From positions 39,944,501-40,008,500 of the forward strand of contig NC_069377.1 in NCBI RefSeq assembly GCF_021730395.1: 64,000 nt of DNA, written 5' to 3'. This document shows positions 32,593-43,120 of the stretch, one piece after another. Origin of the DNA: Mercenaria mercenaria. Its lineage: Eukaryota; Mollusca; Bivalvia; Venerida; Veneridae. Position 1 is the first letter of the stretch, and each line of letters starts with the position of its first letter. The notes beneath the pieces were generated by a model. It searched no databases. It worked only from the letters and a program-made list of their open reading frames with translations, and was not told the DNA's origin. The position numbers were made by a program, and so were the translations under genes.

Positions 32593-33234
32593 ATATATGA
32601 TGGCACAATCCGATACTCCACTGTCAAAAACGCCTGTTTTACAGATTAAGTGTAGCAGTATTAATCCAATGAAAATGTATGTCGTACAAATATGTTCCGA
32701 ATAATTAAGCATTTCGACATGCGGCGCAGCTGCTGAATCATGCATACCGTATATAGAACATGATTATACTGTCTTATTTCTAAATAAGGATGATTAAGCT
32801 GTGACAATAAAAATATTTGTAATCCATGTATCTCGCAATGTTGCATTCTCATAGATGTATATAACACGTGTTAAGGATTATATCCAGGTACTTTCTAATA
32901 AGACCAACTTTGAAAATATTGTTATTTCCCATCCCGCGACCCATATTCATTAAAGGTGAGCAAGTAGGTAGGAAAAAAAACATCTTATTTAAGGTCTGTG
33001 TTAATCATAAAACCACTGTCTAGGGTCTAAGCTTTCTTGGTCAAAGTTTAGAAGATAATATGAATACGAGATCCAGTTTTTTAATATGTTATTTTCATTT
33101 TTTGGTTACTTTCACAATTTGTTTAGCGATAGTCCAATGTGTCTGGAAAAAGCAGATGTAGTGAATGGTGCAGAACGAAGTCTTATTAATTGTTATCACC
33201 TGCTGTAAGTGTAGAGATATAGAACTTGCGTTGT

Positions 33235-33420
33235 CCATACGGCTGTTCGTCTGTCCGTCCGTCCGAAATTGAAAATGCTCATAATTTAAAGATGTATTCT
33301 AGCTAGAATCACTAAACTTCACACAGTTATTTACTAGCACATGATGTTTTCTCACATATAGTATTATCCCCCTTGACCCAGTAAACCTTGATTTGGTAAG
33401 AAAAAGGGGTGTCTAAGTAA
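33235..33420. repeat. Fragment of a dispersed bivalve repeat
   Basis: Carries gttcgtctgtccgtccgtcc followed by aatgctcataa and cactaaacttcacacag, phrases that recur in weaker form at 19020-19140 and near 61950. Class unknown. Confidence 0.4.
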
Positions 33421-33619
33421 CCTATTGATAAATGTTTAAGAAACTTTACACAACTGTAAATCACGATAGGGCGGTATTGCACACGCAATTTTTTTCGGGG
33501 ACGCTTTCGTAACTTCGAAATTATTACCCTTTAATTGATTGATTTACAGTACATTAATTCACTCCTAATAACGTAATCCATTGATGGATTTTACGAAATT
33601 TGATATAATATAGACAACT

Positions 33620-33691
33620 TTAGGTCTCTTGCGAATGCACATCTTTCATACCACTTTAGGTCTCTTGCGAATGCACATCTTCCATCAGGAT
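33620..33691 (+). repeat. Tandem duplication, 36 bp x 2
   Basis: tttaggtctcttgcgaatgc + acatctt is repeated head to tail. Confidence 0.75.
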
Positions 33692-33994
33692 TTCTGTAGT
33701 AACTGCTGTGGTATTGTCCTTTAATTGTGTCAAAATTCGTAAAATATACATATATCTGGAAATTAAATATCTTTCTAAATATAATCCCTTTATTTACAAA
33801 AAAAAAATCCTTTTCGGCGGAGGATATAAATTTACTGAATTGGGTTTTTATGGTTGTTGTTGTACTCAAATGTCTGTGTATTGCTGTATTAATTTGTTCT
33901 TTTACGCAATAGCTTCACTCTTGTGAAGACTGAAAGTTTATTTCAGGTTAGTTAAAACATTAGGTGTATATTAAGGTCATTTTATTTTCGACAA

Positions 33995-34430
33995 CAAAAT
34001 GTTAATTCGTGAATCCGTGCGCAATATTGATAGGCATCCGTTTACCGTGAGGTCCTTACCGGGATTTCATTTTGATTTTCCTTCCGAATATAATCCACTT
34101 GAAGCGTAAAATAAACGGATCGAAAGTGGTGCATCTAGAACCCATTATAGTGATATATTTGGTACTGAAGCGCTTTTAAGGTATGGAGGAATATATCTGG
34201 ATATCAATATGGTTCTCGTGAAAGAAATTTTCTCTGACGGTATCCATGCACTATATCCTGAATGTGGCCAGATCTTATTGCTTCCTCATTTATTGTCAAC
34301 ATTCCTTCAAAAACTGCTAGACGGCTATAAATTCCACGTATACTTATTGCGCTACGAACTGGCTAAAAATTACACGGATCTAAATCACATAGAACGAGAG
34401 ACACTTTCGCGAACATACGTGGTGATAAAA
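33995..34430 (+). pseudogene. Broken glycosyltransferase fragment (DXD sugar-binding, GT32-like)
   Basis: One frame reads RTHYSDIFGTEALLRYGGIY + LDINMVLVKE (about 34138-34225). This is the YGGIYLDxD block of the DXD sugar-transferase family (Gly_transf_sug; capsular-type and alpha-1,4-type transferases), although the second acid is Asn here. Downstream, CGQILLLPHL, FLQKLLDGY and YELAKNYTDLNHIE fit the acceptor-side region. The same frame is open upstream to about 34000 but has a TAA at 34107-34109. No signal anchor, no clear splice sites and no 3' continuation are seen, and the foldback satellite begins at about 34470. The loss of the DXD acid plus the stop argue for a dead copy. A short functional exon pair is a less likely alternative. 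Confidence 0.55.
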
Positions 34431-34467
34431 CATTTAACTGCAATTTTAATTGTTCAAAAATTGAGCT

Positions 34468-36452
34468 GTGTGAAGTTGGCTAAACAAACGACATACGACA
34501 TTCAAAATTTTTTGAATGTCGTTCAGTACGCGACATACGACATACGACATTCGAAAAAAGTTGAATGTCGTGCAAAAAACGACATTAGACATACGACATT
34601 CGAACTTTGACATGCAAAATTTGAATGTCGTTCAGTGCACGACATACGACATTCGAAAAAAATTGAATGTCGTGCAATAAACGACATTAGACATACGGCA
34701 TTTGAACTTTGACATGCAAAATTTGAATGTCGTTCAGTGCACGACATACGACATTCGAAAAAAATTGAATGTCGTGCAAAAAACGACATTTGACATACGA
34801 CATTCGATCTTTGACAGAAAAATTGAATGTCGTTCAGTGCACGAGATACGACATACGACATTCGAAATACGTTGAGTGTCGTGCAGTAAACGACATTAGA
34901 CATACGACATTCGAACTTTGACATGCAAAATTTGAATGTCGTTCAATACACGACATACGAACTTCGAACAAATTTGAATGTCGTACAAAAAACGACATTG
35001 GACATACGACATTCGAACTTTGACAAAAAATTTTGAATGTCATTCATTGCGCGACATATGACATTAGAACTTCGACAAAAGAAATTGAATGTCGTTCAGT
35101 GCACGAAATACGACATACGACATTCGAAAAAAGTTCAGTGTCGTGCAAAAAACGACATTTGACATTCGAACTTCGACAAAGAAAATGAATGTCGTTCATT
35201 GCACGACATACGACATTCGAAAAAAGTTGGATGTTGGCAATAACGACATTAGACATACGACATTCGATTTTGACATGCAAATTTGAATGTCGTTCAGTGC
35301 CGACATACGACATTCGAAAAATTTGAATGTCGTACAAAAACGACATCGGACATACGACATTCGAACCTTGACAAAATTTTGAATGTCGTTCAGTGCGCGA
35401 CATACGACATACGACATTCGAAAAAGTTGAATGTCGTGCAATAAACGACATTAGACATACGACATTCGAACTTTGACATGCAAAATTTGAATGTCGTTCA
35501 GTGCACGACATACGACATTCGAAAAAAGTTGAATGTCGTACAAAAAACGACATTGGACATACGACATTCGAACCTTGACAAAAAATTTTGAATGTCGTTC
35601 AGTGCGCGACATACGACATACGACATTCGAAAAAGTTGAATGTCGTGCAATAAACGACATTAGACATACGACATTCGAACTTTGACATGCAAAATTTGAA
35701 TGTCGTTCAGTGCGCGACATACGACATTCGAAAAAAGTTGAATGTCGTGCAAAAAACGACATTGGACGTACGACATTCGAATTTTGACAAAAAAGATTGA
35801 ATGTTGTTCAGTGCGCGACATTTGACATACGACATCCGAACTTTGCCAAAACAAATTGAATGTCGTTCAGTGCACGACATACGACATTCGAAAAAAGTTG
35901 AATGTCGTGAATAAACGACATTAGACGTACGACATTCGAACTTTGATATGCAAAATTTGAATGACGTTCAGGGCACGACATACGACATTCGAAAAAAGTT
36001 GAATGTAGTACAAAAAATGACATTGGACATACGACATTCGAACTTCGACAAAAAATTTTGAATGTCGTTCAGTGCGCGACATACGACATTCGAAAAAAGT
36101 TGAATGTCGTGCAGAAAACGACATTGGACATACGACATTCAAACTTTGACAAAAAAAAATTGAATGTCGTATGTCGTGCACTGAACGACATTCAAATTTT
36201 GCATGTCAAAGTTCGAATGTCGTATGTCTAATGTCGTTTATTGCACGACATTCAACTTTTTTCGAATGTCGTAAGTCGTTTGTCGTGCACTGAACGACAT
36301 TCAGTTTTTTTTTGTCTCAGTTCGAATGTCGTATGTCAAATGTCGTTTTTTGGACGACATTCAACTTTTTTCGAATGTCGTATGTCGCGTACTGAACGAC
36401 ATTAAAAAAAATTTGAATGCCGTATGTCGTTTGTTTAGCCAGCTTCACAATT
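34468..36452. mobile_element. Foldback element with satellite interior
   Basis: The left end tgtgaagttggctaaacaaa + cgacatacgacattc is mirrored by the right end, reading inward as tgtgaagctggctaaacaaa + cgacatacggcattc. The interior is a ~110 bp tandem repeat, itself near-palindromic (ttgaatgtcg ... cgacattcgaa), with about 15 copies on one strand. The repeat switches strand near 36165, leaving a short inverted arm of about 280 bp. Many overlapping ORFs on both strands are by-products of the repeat. A segment near 35230-35400 lacks scattered single bases compared with neighbours. Confidence 0.8.
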
Positions 36453-36700
36453 GATTATTGTCGTGCGTCACGTTGCGTGTTATGTCGTATTGTTGTGTGT
36501 CGTTTTTCATGCCGTGCGTCAACCTAAAAATGTGTACAACACGACAATGTGACGCCGAGCAAGACAATTCGTATCGAGTGTTGAATGTCATTTTATATTG
36601 TCGCACGTCATATTACATTTTGTACGTCCGCATGGAAGAGTAGACAGTTGACACACTACACTACGCGCGACAATACGACACGACTTTTACTTTTTAATTT
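36453..36700 (+). repeat. Diverged GTCGT/ACGAC-rich flank
   Basis: Irregular gtcgtgcgtc, gtcgtattgt and acgacacgac words continue past the right end of the foldback element. It may be an older, decayed part of the same repeat. Confidence 0.4.
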
Positions 36701-36995
36701 TTACGTACTTAAGTGTTAACTTGCCGCCTAAAATTGAATGGTTAAAAGAACAATAAATCAACTAAATCGCTGTTTCATTAACCAGTTCCTTAACAGGGGA
36801 TTTAAAAAATATCTTTCTAATATGGCGGCCGTAAAATATCTCCTCATACTTGGACTCAGAGATGTTATATTTTCTGGTCCATTTCTTAAAAGTATTCAAT
36901 TCTGGTCCAGATCATTCGTTTTTGCATCATTGAGTCGACTCGTTAAGAAATTGTAAAAGTTAGCTGCTATAAACAAAGAAATAGATTTGATTTTT

Positions 36996-37265
36996 TGTTG
37001 GTTTAACGCCGTTTTTCAATAGTATTTCAGTTATGTAACGACGAACAGTTAACCTAATCGGTGTTCCTGGATTCTGTATCAGTACAAACCTGTTCTCCGC
37101 AAGTAACTGCCAACTTCCCCACATGAATCAGAGGTGGAGGACGAATGATTACAGACACAATGTCTTTTATCAAATCTTCATGGAGAACATACGCCCCGCC
37201 CGGGGGTCAAACTCGCAAACCCGATATCGGTAGATCTGCGCTCTCCCTATGGAGCTAAGCGAGCC
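36996..37265 (-). mobile_element. tRNA-derived SINE, second family, copy 2
   Basis: Colinear with 4181-4443. The tRNA-like head (decayed B box) is at the right end, and the 3' domain ctgttgaaaaacggcgttaa type is at the left end. It carries a short insertion near 37065 (tgttcctggattctgtatc) relative to the first copy. Confidence 0.8.
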
Positions 37266-37531
37266 TGAAAAAAGCCTTAGGATTACGTCATAAATTAAAT
37301 TATTAGTATCTTAAACTCTACGGTTAAGATTAAATTCACCACATGTTACAACAGAGAATTTTCAATGTTACAAGAAGTAATCAATTATGAAATAATAAAA
37401 GTACGATTATATAACATTTATTCTTTTCAATGAACATTAAGTTGAATAAACACCTTATTAGAAAACACACAAAAACAAATAATTTAACATTAATTGAATA
37501 AGAAAGTTTCTGGTAACGAAACAGAATTAAC

Positions 37532-37931
37532 TTAAAGGCACTGGTCTCCAGATCGTTCGACAACAAAAAAAGATGTTTTTAGATATCTGGAAATTAATGC
37601 CTTATTTCTTAAAAATGCTTAATAACTGACAGACTATATGTTACGGAAACACATGAGAATTAATTGTTTTTACCACTTTTTACGATGAAAATTGAAAAGC
37701 GTTTGTAACGCTTTACTTGAGGGTCATAAATATCTATATTTAATAAATCCTCCATAGCGTATTAGTAACGATAACGAAAAACTTCTTTATTGCGGTCTAG
37801 GTTCGATTCTTGATTTGCCATTTTTAAAATAGTTCAGAAACAAACACTCATATTCTAATGTTCATAATTTAACCAAACTTCAATTTGAAGAAAGATCATT
37901 TTTAGCCAAAATCTGGAGGTCAGTGCCTTAA
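37532..37931. mobile_element. MITE family 1, copy 2
   Basis: The left end TTAAAGGCACTGGTCTCCAG and right end ctggaggtcagtgccttaa form inverted repeats. The interior is colinear with copy 1 (atatctggaaattaatgcc; ggttcgattc at about 37800). Confidence 0.7.
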
Positions 37932-38960
37932 AATTGCATATTATTTGAAACGACTTATCACAGCCAGTGAAAAATACAAAACACGGCGGAATCTATAAAT
38001 CTTTGATTGTATTTTGCTACATAACCAAAAATAAAACAACATGGATAAATGACAAGTACTTGTCATATATATGTTTTTAAAAATAAATGCAGATGCGACA
38101 CATCGTTTTGTTAAGGTAAAATGTAAATTTAAATTATCGTTTATGCAAAAGTGAAGTTAGTGATGTTATAAGAATGATATACTTGCAGTTCTGTTGTAAA
38201 TGAAATGATGAAACCAACTTTCAGACAATTTTTATTCATTAACTCCTACTTTTTAAATAGTTGATGATGACAGAAATATCACTATTACAACAGTGGGCAA
38301 AACATTAATACGCTGTATACTAACAATCTTTAAATCAAAATATCCATCTGAAATATATATTGTATGAACACCCCTAAATGTGTAACTTTTCTTGTTGACA
38401 AATAAAATTGCTCTTCAAACTCCTCATAGAAAGTACTATTTCTAATGGGCATATGTGCTTTTTATAAGAATGACTGGAAGACTGGAATTCATTTAAAAAA
38501 ATGAAGTTTACATGACAGGAATTTGAAAGCATGATGAAACATGAATTATCGTTTGCTAGATAAAATATGATTAGAAAAAGCATACATGTCCAACAAGTTT
38601 CAAGAAAATGCCGCTGTGCCAAAATGGCTTCCGTTTCATTACATATAGATGGTGTTCAAATGGCTATATATGTCTTTTTGCTTGCAGCCCGATTTTGATA
38701 TTTTTTCGGCAGTGTTAATGTTTCACCTAGTTCCTTCTAATAAGACATATTGCCAAATGTTGCATAATACAAGTTGGCAAACATTTGTTATTAAATTTGT
38801 TTTCTAAATAGAGATATTCTATAAATTCTTAGGGACGTAAATGTCTCAGTTTTTTTTCCACATATAATAGTAGAAAGAAGGCTAAATTCGCAGCCGAAGC
38901 ACAACTTGAACTTAAAATATAGTGCAATCATGGCAACCGCACTAATAGTATATTTAAGCT
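37932..38960. other. 3' flank of tetraspan gene A
   Basis: AT-rich and probably includes the minus-strand 3' UTR. tttatt near 38230, which is AATAAA on the minus strand, could be its poly(A) signal. The ORF 38374-38622 has no recognisable feature. Confidence 0.35.
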
Positions 38961-39178
38961 TTAAATTTGGCACAAAGTCTTCGTAGAGATATCAATGTTA
39001 GTGCGCTTGACAGTAACAGGTTTTTCCTCTCTCATCCCTTTAAAGACCCATAAGCAAATACCTATCGCAAGAAGGAAAACGAAACACCCAGAAACAAGAC
39101 ACAAATGGAACGACCATCCTAACTGTGATATGCTGTAGTTCCCCACTATAATCATACATCCGATGAAACTAAATAACC
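38961..39178 (-). CDS. Tetraspan A exon 3
   Basis: Acceptor tttgtttcag|GG. It reads LFSFIGCMIIVGNYSISQLG, then TM4 and a basic tail, with the stop at 38961-38963. Confidence 0.85.
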
Positions 39179-40915
39179 CTGAAACAAACAATAACAATTT
39201 ACATGATAAGCATGGACAATAAACAGGGACACTTTCTTTCTTCAATTTTTACCGTATCTAGTTATAAATTAATCCGGGATAATTTGAGTTTGTGTTTGAC
39301 ACAATGTACATCTTTCTCATTCCTGAAGAACAGTTGAAAGGCGTCGCCCCTTGATTAAAGTTATCATAAAAAATTAAGCTTCGTATTGCATCAAATTCAA
39401 GAACTATTTCAGATGCCAGTTATTTCAACAAATTAAAAAATAGGGTACGGTAAGCAGCGGCCTTGTTCTTGACCAACCTTATAAAGATATCAATATTGTT
39501 TTTATCCAATGAGATTATCAAAAGTGATCAAAAAGTGCTTTTACGCATTTAAAAACAACTATGTTTTTAGAGATTACAATGGTACCTGCAATCAAGAGAA
39601 GCAGAAGACAGCAACCCATTACTCCAGGCCATGTGCTAAATTCCTCTTCATCATTTTGACAAGATTCATACCACACACCCCATACAGCCAGTATCACAGC
39701 CAGCAACATCACAGCAAAGGCGGTTGCCTCAAGGCCAAGAACACGCACATCGAGTTCTAAAAGAACAAACAACAGGCTCTCATCAAAATTGTTTGGACTT
39801 CTAAAAGTTGTATACATTATGTTGTTTTTGTAGAGCGTACTCTAAATGGAGTATGCAATGCTTTAATGCACGTTTGAAGAAAATCACGTGGCACAATTCA
39901 TGTGCAGATGTGAGTAAATAATATTGGTGTTTCATACTTACCAAAGGACTAGTATACTATTCTTATTTTTTTATTTTTTACTTAAATTTAGCCAAAAAGA
40001 ATAAGTAGTGGTGACCCCTTTTATTTGAAATAAAGTAGTAGTATACAGCGATAAAATATATCAGCATTCCGGAACCTATACTTGTGTCTTAGAGTCCTAG
40101 ACGGTAGGCCTACTATATCATATCGAAACGTCATCAAATATTTTCGTGAAAATATCACCGCTATAGTAGGTTACTTTACAAGGAGTCGTCCATGGCCGAG
40201 TGATTAACGTCGTCGATCTCACCAGTGTGGAGTAGAAACCTCGCTTGAGTGTAGAAATGTCCCAATACGGAAGCAATCCAGCTGACTTTTGGGAGGTCGT
40301 AGGTTCTACCCTGGTGTAAATAAAAGCTAGAGGTGTTCCATCATGTCGCCATGGTACCATACATTTGTCTCGGTGTGATTGTTAACCCAACAAAATCAAA
40401 ACGAAACAATGTACACGTTCATTTCCATTTGAACGTGACAAGAGACAAATATGTTAGAAAATGCATGTCATACATACTCTTACGCTCATCACAATATGCA
40501 TTTTTGATGCATGTATTCAAACGCTGGACTAGGATTTTCTGAAGCATATCCGAATAAAACAATAAAAGTTCTTCAGTTTAGTAAAATTATGTGAAAGAAA
40601 TATTAAATCATATAATTTTTTCTTGTCTTTTTCTTGATGGAAATGTCTGAAAAGTTACTGTAAACAAAAGCATAGATAAACTTTGACGATTTACAAAAAA
40701 AGTGACACATATGAAACATTACCATCTCCACCTTTAGTATTTTCACACGTGCTATTATTCTGACCCGAGCAACAACTGTATACCAAACCAACTGTGTCAC
40801 AGTTTGAGTTCGAGGCCCAATGTGGGGTGAACAGTCCTACTGTCTGCAGGATAAATGGTGTAAAAACTACACAACACAATGCAAGTGAAAGAGATAAATC
40901 TTCGCCACTGTTCAT
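38961..40915 (-). CDS. Claudin/PMP22-like tetraspan protein A (3 exons, 193 aa)
   Basis: Minus-strand exons are 40915-40723, 39756-39586 and 39178-38961 (193, 171 and 218 nt). Phases close exactly and GT/AG is present at all junctions. There are four TM helices. Exon 1 encodes TM1 and the first extracellular loop with W33, C39, a CC pair at 48-49 and another Cys (HWASNSNCDTVGLVYSCC). Exon 2 encodes TM2 and TM3 and starts LDVRVLGLEATA. Exon 3 encodes the end of TM3, the loop GNYSISQLGW, TM4 and a tail of about 30 residues ending KTLCQI. The topology and the W..C..C loop resemble the claudin/PMP22/EMP fold, but no named family member fits well. The start is at MNSGED. An upstream in-frame Met at 40954 would add 13 residues ahead of it. 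Confidence 0.8.
39586..39756 (-). CDS. Tetraspan A exon 2
   Basis: Acceptor ttcttttag|AACTCG, donor GCAG|GTACCA. It encodes ELDVRVLGLEATAFAVMLLA and the TM2-TM3 region with an acidic linker (QNDEEEF). Confidence 0.82.
40186..40345 (+). mobile_element. Possible tRNA(Ser/Leu)-like SINE fragment
   Basis: Contains gtccatggccgagtgattaa, an A-box region typical of class II tRNAs, and a decayed B box ggttctaccctgg about 110 bases later. The spacing is longer than a tRNA, so it is not a tRNA gene. It sits in intron 1 of tetraspan A. Confidence 0.4.
40723..40915 (-). CDS. Tetraspan A exon 1
   Basis: ATG at 40915, donor GATG|GTAATG. It is 193 nt, the same length as exon 1 of gene B. It encodes TM1 and extracellular loop 1, with a sequon at NNST. 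Confidence 0.8.
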
Positions 40916-41842
40916 CTTGTGGATGTTTCTGAAATATAATCCCTCGTGATTCACTTTACATAATTAGACTGAATATTTCAAAACACGCGGGTAAATTTTA
41001 GATCGCAAAAAGGCGAGTGGCAGCATTTTTTTTATATTAATTATAAAGGTATAAACTCACAGACGTTCACATTTTAAAACAAAATTAGAAAACATGCTTA
41101 CCTTTAACTTTAAGACATAATCATGTTGTTTTCACAGTGATTTTATTGCCTAGTAAGTCCGTGAACCTGATATATAGCCTGCATGGTATTAAAGATTTAT
41201 TTTGATTAAGTTATTTACATGCATGATATTCCGTTTCCTGTTTTGTGTATCCTCGAACTTCGGAAATATTTAAGAGGACATATCAATACTAAATATATGT
41301 TTATTCAAATCCGGTCAAGGTCAATTAGTATGACGCGAGGTAGTTATTTTATAAACGATGTAACTTACACTGACATATGTCGCAAGTTATAAGCCCTTTT
41401 CTTCGCTCATTATGAAATAGTTTTTGAACTGAATCATATTATTATTGTCAAATACGGTCAAAACTTTCTATAAGGACATTTTGTTCAGCCAAAAATTGGT
41501 AACACCGGTTATGAAGTATAATGATTTATTCAGGAATGTTCATGAGTGCAGATGTGGGTTAACAACTGAGTCGCAGAAGATACATACAACACCTTGCATA
41601 TTTTCGAAGATGATTTAGATAAATTGAACACACTCTCTTGGTATTTTCTTCATTTACGTAATGTATTAATACTAACCATGTGTTGTTTGGTTTAAATAAA
41701 TACATGTCGAGATTTAATTAATCCTTGACAAAAATAAACGTGCATGTTCTGCATTTAAACGAATCTTTATACAAGCTGTTGCCTCTTACATTAAAAAAGT
41801 TATAAATACGCATATCTGTAATTATCACAAATGTAACAAACC
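40916..41842. other. Upstream of tetraspan A
   Basis: AT-rich. Should contain the gene A promoter, but no convincing TATA or initiator could be chosen. Confidence 0.4.
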
Positions 41843-42245
41843 TCATTACATCCGTAAGCTTTGATAATGCAAAGTATGTGAAATGTCAAGAATATAAATG
41901 ATGCTGAATATTCTTGATCAGCGGTAAAACTTATATTCTAGAGGATTTTTCAAAGGTTATCATTGTATCGCAGAATAAATAAAATTCCACATTTTTAAAC
42001 CCATCAAATACGTGCTAATTGTTGCAGTATTTAACAGGATTCTGATTTTGTTATAAGTTTGGTTAGGAAGACATGTATTACCTGCTGAATGCAAGTTTTA
42101 GTAACACTATCACTAGCTGGAGTCCTTAGAACTAGCTGACCAGCTGATGCAATTAAAATTGGAAGTTGCAATGTGATACTGTTCACGAGACAAAACAAGA
42201 ATTGCCATGCGTTCTTATTGTGAATCCAATATCTATACTATTATT

Positions 42246-42560
42246 AGAGCGAACGCAGTGTTCCAGTGGTAACAATGTCTGACTACGAAACCAGGGGTCG
42301 TGAGTTCGAGTCTCCGCTCCTCCAACTAAAAATTACTAACACTAGAACAAGAGTCCCGTGTATGGTTTCTTGGCACCTGGCACGCTTAAAACCAGGGAAG
42401 CTTCTGGAATTGGAGCGTCTTCTGTATCTTGCACTATCCTCCGACCAACATTACTAACAGTCTTCTGGAGGAGTCGCCAATATGGGTTACCGGTGGCGAC
42501 CATACAAAAAATATACAATTGGATTATTTCTTTTGCATCTTATGTTAAACGGGCACTTAG
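42246..42560 (+). mobile_element. tRNA(Arg)-like SINE, copy 1
   Basis: The head gagcgaacgcagtgttccag...gttcgagtc...cgctc folds as a tRNA-like unit with pairing gagcg/cgctc, an anticodon-loop-like ctacgaa, and a B box at 42304-42312. The body continues to about 42545. The same element lies at the matching place in the duplicate (57177), so insertion came before duplication. Confidence 0.65.
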
Positions 42561-42953
42561 AATTCTGACAGTATATCTTGTAGGAACGGTATAAAGCTCG
42601 GGCTTACATAGGCTTGGTATAGTAGTAGAGTAAAATCAGAAAGTCATTTTGGAACTTACACATACATATGCCGTTAAGGAATATGAAGGAAAGCTTGTGA
42701 GCCAATACTGTGTAAACTGAAATAACACAAATAAGCGGATTACAATATACAGAAGTATTTTGTATACAATTATATGAAATAAGAATGATAAAATACATGG
42801 AATTTGGACATGTTATTTCAGAATTCCATGATCTATAAATAAGAAAATGCATTTTTATGTCTATTATTAGTTTATTAATTTTGTAACTTTGAATATACAT
42901 TTTAAAAAAATAGCCGCCGCAACAAATCCATGTAGTGATATCTTGATATCTTC

Positions 42954-43120
42954 TTATCTATATATGCAACCTACAAAGTCTTTTAAAACATATACCAAAA
43001 GTAGAACTATCAATAAAATAATGAAACTTCCGGAAACGAGGCACAGGTAAAATGACCATCCTAGCTGTGATGCTGAGAAGTTGCCCACTATGATCATACA
43101 TCCAACGAAACTAAGGATTC
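42954..43120 (-). CDS. Tetraspan B exon 3
   Basis: Acceptor ttgtttcag|GAATCC. Reads ILSFVGCMIIVGNFSASQLG, then TM4, with the stop at 42954-42956. Confidence 0.87.

Noticed and set aside
34523-36181. Series of overlapping minus-strand ORFs (ECRMSYVV..RHSNF type)
   Set aside because: These are products of the ~110 bp satellite, which stays open in several frames. They shift frame wherever unit length varies.
40118-40360. 80-residue minus-strand ORF as a gene
   Set aside because: It overlaps a tRNA-like SINE fragment inside intron 1 of tetraspan A and has no splice context.
42246-42320. Functional tRNA-Arg genes here and at 57177
   Set aside because: The acceptor stem is short and the anticodon arm imperfect. 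A SINE body follows with no T-run terminator, and the copies are explained by the segmental duplication.
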